The notes under the pieces were generated by a model, which ran no database searches, was not told where the DNA came from, and was given only the letters and a program-made list of their open reading frames with translations. Position numbers and translations under genes: made by a program. From Sphingobium indicum BiD32 (GTDB lineage Bacteria > Pseudomonadota > Alphaproteobacteria > Sphingomonadales > Sphingomonadaceae), in the NCBI RefSeq assembly GCF_000382885.1, contig NZ_CAVK010000108.1, positions 1-64,000 on the forward strand: a stretch of DNA of 64,000 nucleotides, in the 5' to 3' direction. This document shows, one piece after another, positions 52,564 to 60,927 of this stretch. Numbering within the stretch: the stretch's first letter is position 1; every line of letters starts with the position of its first letter.

Positions 52564-52638
52564 AACCCTGACTCCTTTACCGGGCCGGTCGAGCGGCCTC
52601 TGTGCGCATGGCTTTAGCAGACGACACGCCGACTAATT

Positions 52639-52682
52639 TGTCTGCGCTGACACAGAGCGGCAAAAGGCGGACATCATTGTCC
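52639..52682. promoter_or_regulatory. TGTC/GACA palindromes in the divergent HiPIP / two-component promoter region
   Basis: The 195-base gap has TGTCTGCGCTGACA (52639-52652, one mismatched pair) and GGACATCATTGTCC (52669-52682, perfect 5-bp arms), with another GGGACA just beyond. These are candidate sites for the OmpR-type regulator encoded alongside. No clear -10/-35 was assigned. Confidence 0.4.
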
Positions 52683-52758
52683 CTGCGATGGCTGGGACAC
52701 CGCAATTGAAACAGCGCCGGAAAAGACGGACAAGAGCAGCCAAGAGAGGAGCGCCGCC

Positions 52759-53487
52759 ATGCCGGACGTCGAAGCCCCTGCCCGCCCCCGGCTGCTGATC
52801 GTCGATGATGATCCGGCGCTCCGTACATTGATCCGCAATTTCCTGATCGCGCAGGACTATGATGTGGATGAAGCGGAAGATGGTCCCTCGATGCGCGCCG
52901 CGCTGGCGCGGCAGGCCGCCGATATTGTCATCCTCGACGTGATGATGCCGGGCGAGGATGGGCTGTCGCTGGCGCGGACGCTATCGGACAGCGCCGATGT
53001 CGGGATTATCATGGTATCAGCGCTGGGGACCGAGACGGACCGGATCGCGGGCCTTGAGGGCGGGGCCGACGACTATCTGCCCAAGCCCGTATCGCCGCGC
53101 GAATTGCTCGCCCGCATCCGCGCGCTGGAACGGCGGCGACGGCCGGTTGCGGGCGAAAGCGCCAACGCGACCGCCCATTACCAGTTTGACGGCTGGCGGC
53201 TGGACCCGGTGCGGCGGGTCTTGCGCGATCCGGGCGGGGTCATCATCGGCCTGTCGGAGGGGGAATTCGGCCTGCTGCTGACCTTCATCGAAAAGCCGCA
53301 GCAGATATTGAACCGCGACCTGCTGCTGGAACTGGCGCGGGGAGAGGATAGCGATGCCTTCGACCGGGCGATCGACACGCAGGTCAGCCGGTTGCGGCGC
53401 AAACTGGGCACCCGCACCCATGGCGAGATCATCCGCACGATACGCAGCGAAGGCTATATTTTCCTGCCTGCGGTGACACGGACATGA
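52759..53487 (+). CDS. OmpR-family response regulator
   Basis: 242 residues. The receiver domain has LLIVDDDPALRTLI, phosphoacceptor VILDVMMPGEDG and the conserved Lys in YLPKPVSPREL. The winged-helix domain has DGWRLDPVRRVLRDPGG, GLSEGEFGLLLTFIEKPQQI and IDTQVSRLRRKLGTRTHGEI. It is coupled by ATGA overlap to its kinase and diverges from the HiPIP operon, which it most likely controls. An AGAGAGGAG ribosome binding site precedes it. Confidence 0.92.
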   Translation: MPDVEAPARPRLLIVDDDPALRTLIRNFLIAQDYDVDEAEDGPSMRAALARQAADIVILDVMMPGEDGLSLARTLSDSADVGIIMVSALGTETDRIAGLEGGADDYLPKPVSPRELLARIRALERRRRPVAGESANATAHYQFDGWRLDPVRRVLRDPGGVIIGLSEGEFGLLLTFIEKPQQILNRDLLLELARGEDSDAFDRAIDTQVSRLRRKLGTRTHGEIIRTIRSEGYIFLPAVTRT

Positions 53488-54821
53488 TGACGCGGTTCCG
53501 GCTATGGGCCAACTCGATCCACGCCCATATGCTGGCGATGGCGTTTGGCGTGATGGCGACGCTGACGCTGTTCAGCCTTTCGACCCTCTTCCTGATCCAT
53601 CCGCCCGCGCGCATCCCGCTGTCCGTCTATGAAATCGCCCGGATCGTGCGGGGGCAGCCCGTGCTGCGCGACAAGCCGATCCTGCAAACCCGCGTCGAAC
53701 AAACGGCGCCGCGCGCAATGACCGACCGGACGGAAAAGCTGGTCGCGACCATGCTGGCGCAGCGGCTTGGCGTGGCGCAAGCCGATGTGCGCATCTATCT
53801 GAACAGTGGCGACCAGGCCCGTTTCAGCCAGATAAGCCATGAAGTCGCGCTATATGGGCGCGACGGCAGGGCCGATCCCTTCATCATGGGTACCTTCACC
53901 GTGGCGGTAAAGCAGCCCGATGGTCGATGGCGCATGGTGACGCGCGAATCGCGTAGGCCCGATACCATCTGGAACCTGACCGGGCGGGATACATTTCTGT
54001 TCAGCCTGCTGTTCATCATTCCGGTCAGCATGTGGTTCAGCGCGCGACTGACCCGCCCGATCCGCAGCTTTGCCGCGTCGGCCGAGCTGCTGGGCGCCGG
54101 GGTCGAGGCAGCGCCGGTGCCGGTCGAGGGACCGACCGAAATCCGCATGGCCGCCCGGTCCATCAACGACATGCAGGCGCGCATCGCCCGCTTCGTTCAG
54201 GAACGCACGTCGGTGGTCGGCGCGATCGCGCATGATCTACGTACCCCGCTGTCCCGTCTCCACTTCCACCTTGCCGCCGCACCCGACCCGATCCGAACGG
54301 CAGCGCAGGAGGAAATCGCGCAGATGGAGCAGTTGATCAGCACCACCTTGGACTTCGTCGACAATGAAAGCCGCCCGCGCCTGATGGAGCCACTCGACCT
54401 GGGCCTGCTGGTCGAAGGGCTGGTCGATGATTTTGCCGATTTGGGCCATGCCGTCACCATCGCCGACATCTCCCCCATCACCATCCATGGCGACATGATC
54501 CTGCTGCGCCGGCTGTTTACCAACCTGATCGACAATGCCGTCAAATATGGCGACGCCGCGCACGTCACGGTGCGGACCGAAGGCATGATGGCGGTGGTCG
54601 AGGTGGCCGATAATGGCCCCGGCATGAGCCAGGACCATCTGAACCGCGCGTTCGAGCCGTTCTTCCGCGGCGAACCCTCGCGAAACCGGCGCACCGGCGG
54701 GGTCGGCCTCGGCCTCTCCATCGTCCAGTCGGCGGCGCAGGCGCATGGCGGCCATGTCACGCTGGCAACACAGGCCAAAGGAGGCCTGCGCGCCAGCGTA
54801 TATTTGCCGCTGCCGGATTAA
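53484..54821 (+). CDS. Two-component sensor histidine kinase, EnvZ-like
   Basis: 445 residues. The first helix (HMLAMAFGVMATLTLFSLST) is followed by a periplasmic sensor (~45-165) and a second helix (FLFSLLFIIPVSMWFSARL). Then come a HAMP domain and HisKA with IAHDLRTPLSRLHFHL. HATPase has N-box NLIDNAVKYG, VADNGPGM and GGVGLGLSIVQSAAQAHGG. It senses a periplasmic or membrane signal, probably linked to redox state or the substrate of the adjacent operon. Its stop overlaps the stop of the convergent dehydratase gene. Confidence 0.92.
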   Translation: MMTRFRLWANSIHAHMLAMAFGVMATLTLFSLSTLFLIHPPARIPLSVYEIARIVRGQPVLRDKPILQTRVEQTAPRAMTDRTEKLVATMLAQRLGVAQADVRIYLNSGDQARFSQISHEVALYGRDGRADPFIMGTFTVAVKQPDGRWRMVTRESRRPDTIWNLTGRDTFLFSLLFIIPVSMWFSARLTRPIRSFAASAELLGAGVEAAPVPVEGPTEIRMAARSINDMQARIARFVQERTSVVGAIAHDLRTPLSRLHFHLAAAPDPIRTAAQEEIAQMEQLISTTLDFVDNESRPRLMEPLDLGLLVEGLVDDFADLGHAVTIADISPITIHGDMILLRRLFTNLIDNAVKYGDAAHVTVRTEGMMAVVEVADNGPGMSQDHLNRAFEPFFRGEPSRNRRTGGVGLGLSIVQSAAQAHGGHVTLATQAKGGLRASVYLPLPD

Positions 54822-55990
54822 GCGGGCTTTTTCGGCAGCTCGACTTCACCCTTGGCGGTCGCCAGCGTGACGCCAAGCTGGTTCATCAGCCGACAGTCCA
54901 CCTGCACCATGTGACGGCCTTCTGCATCCACGAACTTGTCGAGGATGGTACCGGTCGTCACCGTGATATCACCGGTCAGCGCCGGGCCGCGATAGTTGCA
55001 GGCGGAATGGCGGACCATGCCCCACTCGCCTGCCCAGCCCGCGAAATAGTCGGTGATCCACGCCCCCATCGACGCGCCATAGCCATAGCCGCGTGGCATC
55101 CCGATGAAGCGCGCCCAGCGTGGGAACAGATGACCGCGCGACGGGCCGATATAGGCGCCGTCGGTAAATTCGGGATTGATCGCTTCCATCACCGGATCAT
55201 TTTCATGCCCGGCCATTTCCTTGACGAAGCCCAGCGCTTCCATGTCGAGATCAGTGCGGCGATGGGTGCCACCCCATTGGGTGAACATATAGGCGCGCCA
55301 TTCGGTGGTGAAGGACACGATCGAATGGGGACCGATCACCCGCTGCGGCAATGCCGCGCCGACGGTGACATCGTCCCACCAGCGCCGGTCATGACCCAGA
55401 TCGTGCAGCATCTGGATCCATTCCATCTTGCGCGATTCTAGCGTTTCCAGCTCATCGTCGGTCCAGACCGGATCGTCAAAACCATCGGTGGGCGCATTGT
55501 CCTTGCCCGCTGCCTGATTGTAGCGGATCGTGGTGGACCGCTGCTTGGCGATCAGGTCGCCGTCATGATTATAGTAGAAATTGTCACCGCGCTGGAAACA
55601 GGTCGGCCCGGCGAATTTCGTGTCCTTGACCGTATAGTCGAACGGGACGCGCTCGTTCCAGATGCGGTCGCCGCCTTTCATGCGCGGGCCGTAAAACCAC
55701 CATTCGTCGCCGCCGAACAGCAAATGGCTGTTGGGGATGCTGCCGACACAGGCAGGCGCAGAGCCATGGGCGCAATCCATGGTGACGGCGAAACTTTGCG
55801 GCGCGACCAGCCCGCCCCAGCGGCTCTGCGCGGCATAGCCTGCGTCATAATGGAGCCGGTTGGGGTAGCGCATCCCCTGCACCCAGCGACGAATGTCGCT
55901 ATTGGCGATCGGCTCCACCATGCGGGCCGGCTGGATCGGCTTGCCCAGATATTGGTCGATATCCGAACAATCGAGCGTCGGGCTGGTCAT
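54818..55990 (-). CDS. MaoC/FAS1-like dehydratase (double hotdog)
   Basis: 390 residues. The N-terminal half matches the MaoC_dehydrat_N / FAS1-like hotdog (SDIRRWVQGMRYPNRLHYD, then GLVAPQSFAVTMDC). The C-terminal half has a second hotdog with GPALTGDITVTTGTILD. It probably hydrates or dehydrates an acyl-CoA. In sphingomonads such genes appear in aromatic, terpene or steroid side-chain breakdown. It diverges from the SnoaL-SDR-SnoaL genes over 181 bases, so a shared pathway is plausible. GGAGAG lies before the start. Confidence 0.75.
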   Translation of the reverse strand: MTSPTLDCSDIDQYLGKPIQPARMVEPIANSDIRRWVQGMRYPNRLHYDAGYAAQSRWGGLVAPQSFAVTMDCAHGSAPACVGSIPNSHLLFGGDEWWFYGPRMKGGDRIWNERVPFDYTVKDTKFAGPTCFQRGDNFYYNHDGDLIAKQRSTTIRYNQAAGKDNAPTDGFDDPVWTDDELETLESRKMEWIQMLHDLGHDRRWWDDVTVGAALPQRVIGPHSIVSFTTEWRAYMFTQWGGTHRRTDLDMEALGFVKEMAGHENDPVMEAINPEFTDGAYIGPSRGHLFPRWARFIGMPRGYGYGASMGAWITDYFAGWAGEWGMVRHSACNYRGPALTGDITVTTGTILDKFVDAEGRHMVQVDCRLMNQLGVTLATAKGEVELPKKPA

Positions 55991-56171
55991 GTTTCTCTCC
56001 TGCTCAATTCCCGCCCCGCTTGAGCAGGGGCCGTTTTAATGATGCACGCTGACGCGGCGATGGAAAGACCGCGTGGCGATGACGAGCCTGCTTATCGCCG
56101 GGCCGATATCCGGCCGCGTGCCTGTCGAGTGACGGCGAACCCGTCCATATTGCGCCAGTTATGAGGGTAAC

Positions 56172-56723
56172 ATGATGGAGAATATGGCAATGCCAGACGA
56201 CCCGGCATGGCGCCTGCTGGCTGACCGTCAGCAGATCAGCGACTGCCTGGCACAACTGGCGCGGGGCGAGGATCGGCGCGACGCCGGATTGATCAGCGCC
56301 TGTTTCTGGCCGGATGCGACAACCGACTATGGCATATTTGCGGGCGATTTCGCCGCCTATCTCGCCTGGGTGGTGCCGGGATCGGATGCGATCGCCGTTA
56401 CGCAACATATATTGGGGCAAAGCCATGTCGTGATCGAGGGTGATCGGGCGCGGGTCGAAACCCAGGTCAGCGCCTATCACCGCATCGACGCGGGCGATGG
56501 CGCACGCGATGTCTGGCTGGGCGGTCGTTATCTTGACGCGATGGAACGGCGCACGGGCGACTGGCGGATCACCCGCCGCATGATGGTCTATGACTGGTTC
56601 CGCGATGATGGCCCAGCGGTCGACTGGTCGCAGGGGCTGATGGGCATGGCATTCAGCGCGCCGCATTTCACCGGTCGCGCACGGGGCGATATCAGCACCG
56701 CCTTTTTCGCGGACCATGATTGA
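56172..56723 (+). CDS. SnoaL-like (NTF2 fold) protein 1
   Basis: 183 residues with a SnoaL_4-type NTF2 fold: DDPAWRLLADRQQISDCLAQ, the conserved SACFWPDATTDYG, then AVTQHILGQSHVVIEGDRAR and GGRYLDAMERRTGDWRITRR. Members include polyketide cyclases, dehydratases and ring-hydroxylating dioxygenase beta-like proteins. It resembles the second SnoaL-like protein 900 bases downstream. The start at 56172 has GAGGG upstream; ATG at 56187 is an alternative. The substrate is unknown. Confidence 0.72.
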   Translation: MMENMAMPDDPAWRLLADRQQISDCLAQLARGEDRRDAGLISACFWPDATTDYGIFAGDFAAYLAWVVPGSDAIAVTQHILGQSHVVIEGDRARVETQVSAYHRIDAGDGARDVWLGGRYLDAMERRTGDWRITRRMMVYDWFRDDGPAVDWSQGLMGMAFSAPHFTGRARGDISTAFFADHD

Positions 56724-56745
56724 GACAATAAGGGAGTTGTACGGG

Positions 56746-57627
56746 ATGGGACAGCTGACAGGCAAGGTGGCAGTCGTCACCGGGGCGAGCCGGGGGATCG
56801 GCAAGGGCATTGCGCTTGCGCTCGCCGATCAGGGCGCAACCGTCTATGTGACGGGCCGCTCGGTTCGGCCAAGCGATCATGCGCTGCCCGGCACGGTGGG
56901 CGAGACAGCGGCGCAATGCGATGCACGCGGGGGGCGCGGCATTGCGGTGGCGGTCGATCATGGCGACGATGCGCAGGTCGCCGCACTGTTCGATCGGGTC
57001 GCCGGTGAACAGGGTCGCCTCGATATCCTCGTCAACAATGCCTTCGCTTTGCCGGAGGATCTGACCACCCCCCTGCCCTTCTGGGAAAAGCCGCTGTCCA
57101 ATTGGGAGATGGTGGATGTGGGGGTGCGGTCCAATTTCACCGCCGCCTGGCACGCGGCAAAGATCATGACGCCGCAGCGATCAGGGCTGATCGTCGCAAT
57201 TTCGGGCTATGTCGGGGTCACCTATACTTATGGCGCGGTGTTCGGCACCTGCAAATCAGCGGTCGACCGGATGGCGCGCGACATGGCGATCGAGCTGGAG
57301 CCGCATAATGTCGCCTCGCTCTCGCTCTGGCAGGGGCTGACCTTTACCGAGCGGGCCAACCGCAACCTGACGGCCGACCCGGCCATGAAAACCCGCACCG
57401 TGACCAATCCGCTGATTGGTTGTTCGCCCGAATTTCCGGGCCGCGTCATCGCCGCGCTGGCCGCCGATCCGGCGATCATGGCCCGGTCGGGCGGCACCTT
57501 CATCACCGCCGAAGTCGCGCAGGATTATGGCATCACCGATATAGACGGCAAGACCATCCCATCGCTGCGGGCCGAACGCGGATCGCCAATCTGGCGCCCG
57601 ATTGCGGAGGCTGGCCATGGACGCTGA
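56746..57627 (+). CDS. Short-chain dehydrogenase/reductase
   Basis: 293 residues, classical SDR. The cofactor motif is VAVVTGASRGIGKGIALALA near the N-terminus, with RSVRPSD suggesting NADP preference. NNAF replaces the usual NNAG, and the catalytic region is YTYGAVFGTCKSAVDRMARD, where Tyr/Lys act with an upstream Ser in VAISGYVG. It would oxidise a hydroxy group or reduce a keto group on the pathway substrate. It is sandwiched between two SnoaL-like genes and overlaps the second by 11 bases. The start at 56746 has an AAGGGAG site upstream. Confidence 0.85.
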   Translation: MGQLTGKVAVVTGASRGIGKGIALALADQGATVYVTGRSVRPSDHALPGTVGETAAQCDARGGRGIAVAVDHGDDAQVAALFDRVAGEQGRLDILVNNAFALPEDLTTPLPFWEKPLSNWEMVDVGVRSNFTAAWHAAKIMTPQRSGLIVAISGYVGVTYTYGAVFGTCKSAVDRMARDMAIELEPHNVASLSLWQGLTFTERANRNLTADPAMKTRTVTNPLIGCSPEFPGRVIAALAADPAIMARSGGTFITAEVAQDYGITDIDGKTIPSLRAERGSPIWRPIAEAGHGR

Positions 57628-58177
57628 TCGTATAGCGCGCCTCGACGCGCTGCTCGATCGGCAGGATATTGCCGATTGCATCACCCGCTTTGCCCGCGGG
57701 ATGGACCGGTTTGACCGGGCGCTGTTCCTGTCCGCCTTTCATCCCGATGCGACCATCGCCGCCGGGCCATTTGTCGGCCAAGCTGCGCCGCTCTATGACT
57801 GGGGAGCGAGCCTGCATGACGCCGGGCAGGAGGCGACCCACCATAATCTGCTGAACCAGACGATCGAGATCGACGGCGAGACCGCTCATGTCGAAACTTA
57901 CTATCTGTTCGTCGGCCGCAATCGCGACGCAACCAACTGGATCGCGGGAGGGCGTTATCTCGACCGGATGGAACGGCGCGATGGCGCATGGAAGATCGCG
58001 CTGCGCACCAATGTTATCGAATGGTCGGGACTGGTCCCTACCCTCCCCCTGCCCTTTGCCGACTGGCCGGGCATCAATGCCAATGGCGTGTCGGCCCGTG
58101 ATAGCAGCGATCCGTCCTATCAACGCCCGCTGGTCAATCATCGGCCCGCCCATATTCCCACAATGGAGCATGATTAG
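57617..58177 (+). CDS. SnoaL-like (NTF2 fold) protein 2
   Basis: 186 residues, a second NTF2-fold protein: LDRQDIADCITRFARGMDRF, FLSAFHPDATIAAG, HHNLLNQTIEIDGETAHVET and GGRYLDRMERRDGAWKIALR. It is related to protein 1 but distinct. It may act as a dehydratase, isomerase or binding protein with the SDR. It is the last gene before the plasmid maintenance region; 443 bases without a gene follow. Confidence 0.75.
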   Translation: MDADRIARLDALLDRQDIADCITRFARGMDRFDRALFLSAFHPDATIAAGPFVGQAAPLYDWGASLHDAGQEATHHNLLNQTIEIDGETAHVETYYLFVGRNRDATNWIAGGRYLDRMERRDGAWKIALRTNVIEWSGLVPTLPLPFADWPGINANGVSARDSSDPSYQRPLVNHRPAHIPTMEHD

Positions 58178-58620
58178 GCCGGAAACACAGCGTGTTATCA
58201 CGTCGCATCCGACGTGGTTTCAGAATTGCTCCAGCGTGTTTTCGGGTTGGATCGGACGTGGGATCGGTTTTGCCTGCCCCTGCTCGACTCATGGAAATGG
58301 GCGGAGAACAGCACCGCTGACCAAGCCCTAACCCTGCTAATCCCAGAATAAATCTCTAAGCCGATGGTTAGGCGCGGCAAAACAGAAGGGCAAGGTTAGC
58401 CGTCCATAGCAACCACAGCATCAGGATTGAGGTTCATGGGCTATCAAGACGCTCGGAACCCATCCGTTGCGGGCCGACATTGAGGTTATGGTTTGACAAT
58501 ATCGCAATGCAACAAGTCGGCATTATCGACGACTCTCACCGCTGGTTTGACTTTCGAGGCAAAATAGGCGCATTAAACGCCAACCAATTTACTGCCCATG
58601 ATTCGGCAATGCGAGGCACC
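58178..58620. other. Non-coding region upstream of parA with a degenerate centromere-like site
   Basis: No convincing gene. It holds GTGGTTTCAGAATTGC (58214-58229), which matches 13 of 16 bases of the repeat found downstream of repA, and a half-site GTGTTTTCGGG near 58236. A TTGACA occurs at 58493 without a matching -10. A possible TTG-started extension of parA enters at 58480, but ATG 58621 is preferred. Confidence 0.5.
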
Positions 58621-59811
58621 ATGTCGTTTACAGTCAACACGCTGCGTAACGTCACGACAGCCTGCCAGCAAATGCGCGATCATATCAAGACGATCGTGTT
58701 CAGGCCGGACAATCACAAGACACTCGACATCACTTTTGGCCCGACCGTCGCCGCTGAACTGATCGGCCGGACGCCCGAAGCGCTGGCCAAAGCCGAAGCC
58801 AAGGGCCGCCTGCCCCAGCCCAAGCAACTGCCCAATGGCCGCCGTTACTATACGCTGGAGGATCTGACCCAGATTCGCACCGCGCTCGGCATACAGGTGG
58901 GCAAGCAGCCCGACGAGGATGCGGTCGTGCTGGCGGTGCAGAATTTCAAGGGCGGGGTCGGCAAGAGCACGATCACCAAGCATCTGGCCGACTATCTGGC
59001 CCTCCACGGCTATAGCGTGCTGGTGATCGACTGCGATCCCCAGGCTTCGACCACGACGATGTTCGACATCCAGCCCGAAACGCTGATCGACGACGAACAG
59101 ACGCTGGGCGCGTTCCTGTCTCCGCGCAGCACCTTCAGCGATTTTTCGCAAACGATCCGCGATACGCCCTGGCCCACGATCAAAATCGTGCCGTCAAGCC
59201 TGGGCCTGCAGGACGCAGAATGGGATTTGACCGCGACCCTGCGCGAAGGCGGGCAGGCGGTGCGCGAAGGCTTGCAGGCGCTGCGCATCGGCATTGCCAG
59301 CGTGACCAAGGATTTCGACGTGATCCTGCTCGATCCACCGCCAGCCATGGGCTTTCTGGGCCTCAATGTCATGGCGGCTGCAACCGGCCTGCTGATCCCG
59401 GTGCCCGCGCGCCAGCTCGATTATCTCTCGACCATCCATTTCATGGACACGATCGCCGATAATATCGAGATACTCGAGGAAAATGGCACGCCGGTCGATT
59501 ATGGCTTCATCCGCGTGGTCTGTTCCGCCTTCTCGCCCAGCAAACCGGGTGAAAATGATATGTGGCGGATCATGCAGGCGACCTATGCCGGGCTGCTGCT
59601 GGGGCAACCGATCCTGGCGTCCGAGGAAATCAAGAATGCGACCCAGGCGTTCCGCTCCATCTATGAATCCAAACCGTCCGCCTCGCACCAGACCTACACG
59701 CGCTGCCGCGACAATCTCGACGCGGTCTTTGCCGAGGTCGAACAGCAGATTCGCCAGCAATGGCCATCGACCAGCCTGACCGCTGACAACGGCGTGGGTG
59801 TAGCCGCATGA
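58621..59811 (+). CDS. parA: Plasmid partition ATPase ParA, type Ia
   Basis: 396 residues. An N-terminal HTH-like domain (VAAELIGRTPEALAKAEAKG, then RYYTLEDLTQIRTALG) precedes the deviant Walker A motif VQNFKGGVGKSTITKHLADY and Walker A' IDCDPQASTTTMF. A Walker B-like segment DVILLDPPPAMGFLGLN follows. The N-terminal DNA-binding domain marks type Ia ParA, which usually represses its own operon. It segregates the replicon together with ParB. The start at 58621 has GAGG upstream; the gene overlaps parB by ATGA. Confidence 0.9.
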   Translation: MSFTVNTLRNVTTACQQMRDHIKTIVFRPDNHKTLDITFGPTVAAELIGRTPEALAKAEAKGRLPQPKQLPNGRRYYTLEDLTQIRTALGIQVGKQPDEDAVVLAVQNFKGGVGKSTITKHLADYLALHGYSVLVIDCDPQASTTTMFDIQPETLIDDEQTLGAFLSPRSTFSDFSQTIRDTPWPTIKIVPSSLGLQDAEWDLTATLREGGQAVREGLQALRIGIASVTKDFDVILLDPPPAMGFLGLNVMAAATGLLIPVPARQLDYLSTIHFMDTIADNIEILEENGTPVDYGFIRVVCSAFSPSKPGENDMWRIMQATYAGLLLGQPILASEEIKNATQAFRSIYESKPSASHQTYTRCRDNLDAVFAEVEQQIRQQWPSTSLTADNGVGVAA

Positions 59812-60827
59812 GCCGCCGGTCCCTGATCAGTGAAGCGCTGGCTGCCTCGCTTAACGATCCGGCCCCCGCGCCGGTCCCGGCGAGCGATGCGAGTCCCGCG
59901 GCACCGCGCCCCAACTTCACCAACAAGCGGCTCGAAGCCTTTGGCGAGGCCGCGCGGATCGTCAAGCGGCCCACGATCCGGTTGAAGCCATCCGAATGTT
60001 CGATCTGGTCGGGCAACGCCCGCGACTATTCGCTGCTGGACGAACATCGGTTGCACAGCCTGATCGATTCTATCCTGGCCGAGGGCGGCAATCGCATCCC
60101 CGCCGTGGTGCGCCGGACGCCGCAGGGTGAGCTGCCGTACGAACTTGTCACCGGCACGCGGCGGCACTGGGCGATCGCGTGGCTCAACGCCAATCATTAT
60201 CCCGACATCGAATTGATCGCGATCATCGAGGATCTCGATGACGAGGCAGCCTTCCGCCTCGCCGACATCGAAAATCGTGAGCGGGAGGATATTTCCGATC
60301 TTGAACGCGGCGCCAATTACAAGGCGGCGGTCGATCGCTTCTATGGCGGCGTTCAGTTGCGCATGGCCGAGCGGCTGAAAATCTCCAAGTCACAGCTGTC
60401 GCGCTATATTGCGCTCACCGAAATCCCGCCGCTGCTGGTCAGCGCTTTTCATTCGCCGATGGACCTTCAGGCCAAATATGCCGAAAAGCTCCTGCCCCTG
60501 CTGCGCGATCCGACTGCGCGCGGCAAGTTGGAGACGGCCGCCGACCAGATTGCATCGGAACAAAGCTTTCGCCGGTCAGGCGATGAACAGCCCATTGCCG
60601 GATCGGAAGTGCTGGCCCGCCTGCTGAAGGCGGTGACCGCCAAGGGCCGGGTGCAGAAGGCAGCAATTGCGGGCGCGGATGGCGCAACGGTCGGGCAGGT
60701 CGACAAGGACCAGCAGAAGCTGCTGACGCTGACGCTAATGCCGTCCGACCTGTCGACCGACGATATATTGGAAGCGCTGCGGCCGGTGATCGAGCAGGCG
60801 AAGATCATGCGGGCACGGCGTCGTTAG
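59808..60827 (+). CDS. parB: Plasmid partition protein ParB
   Basis: 339 residues. The ParB N-terminal domain has SIWSGNARDYSLLDEHRLHS and the CTPase-type box YELVTGTRRHWAIAWLN. An HTH region follows with REDISDLERGANYKAAVDRF and ERLKISKSQLSRYIALTEIP. A C-terminal dimerisation part completes it. It should bind the plasmid centromere; candidate sites are the 16-bp repeats at 62230, 62406 and 62557. The start overlaps parA by four bases. Confidence 0.9.
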   Translation: MSRRSLISEALAASLNDPAPAPVPASDASPAAPRPNFTNKRLEAFGEAARIVKRPTIRLKPSECSIWSGNARDYSLLDEHRLHSLIDSILAEGGNRIPAVVRRTPQGELPYELVTGTRRHWAIAWLNANHYPDIELIAIIEDLDDEAAFRLADIENREREDISDLERGANYKAAVDRFYGGVQLRMAERLKISKSQLSRYIALTEIPPLLVSAFHSPMDLQAKYAEKLLPLLRDPTARGKLETAADQIASEQSFRRSGDEQPIAGSEVLARLLKAVTAKGRVQKAAIAGADGATVGQVDKDQQKLLTLTLMPSDLSTDDILEALRPVIEQAKIMRARRR

Positions 60828-60927
60828 GGGCAAGGGATGAAAAGCTGAAAAATCATCTTTTATCGTTATATTTCATAATGTTATTTCTATTTTCCCTCCG
60901 GAGGGAACACAGGACGGGACCGATAGG
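60828..60927. promoter_or_regulatory. AT-rich spacer with a 16-bp palindrome before repA
   Basis: Bases ~60842-60893 are strongly AT-rich compared with the rest of the window, and TTCCCTCCGGAGGGAA (60892-60907) is a perfect palindrome ending 20 bases before the repA start. It may be an operator for repA or part of the origin. No repeated iterons were seen here. Confidence 0.5.

Noticed and set aside
60842-60900. DnaA-box or iteron cluster before repA
   Set aside because: The stretch is AT-rich, but I found no TTATCCACA-type box and no tandem repeat.
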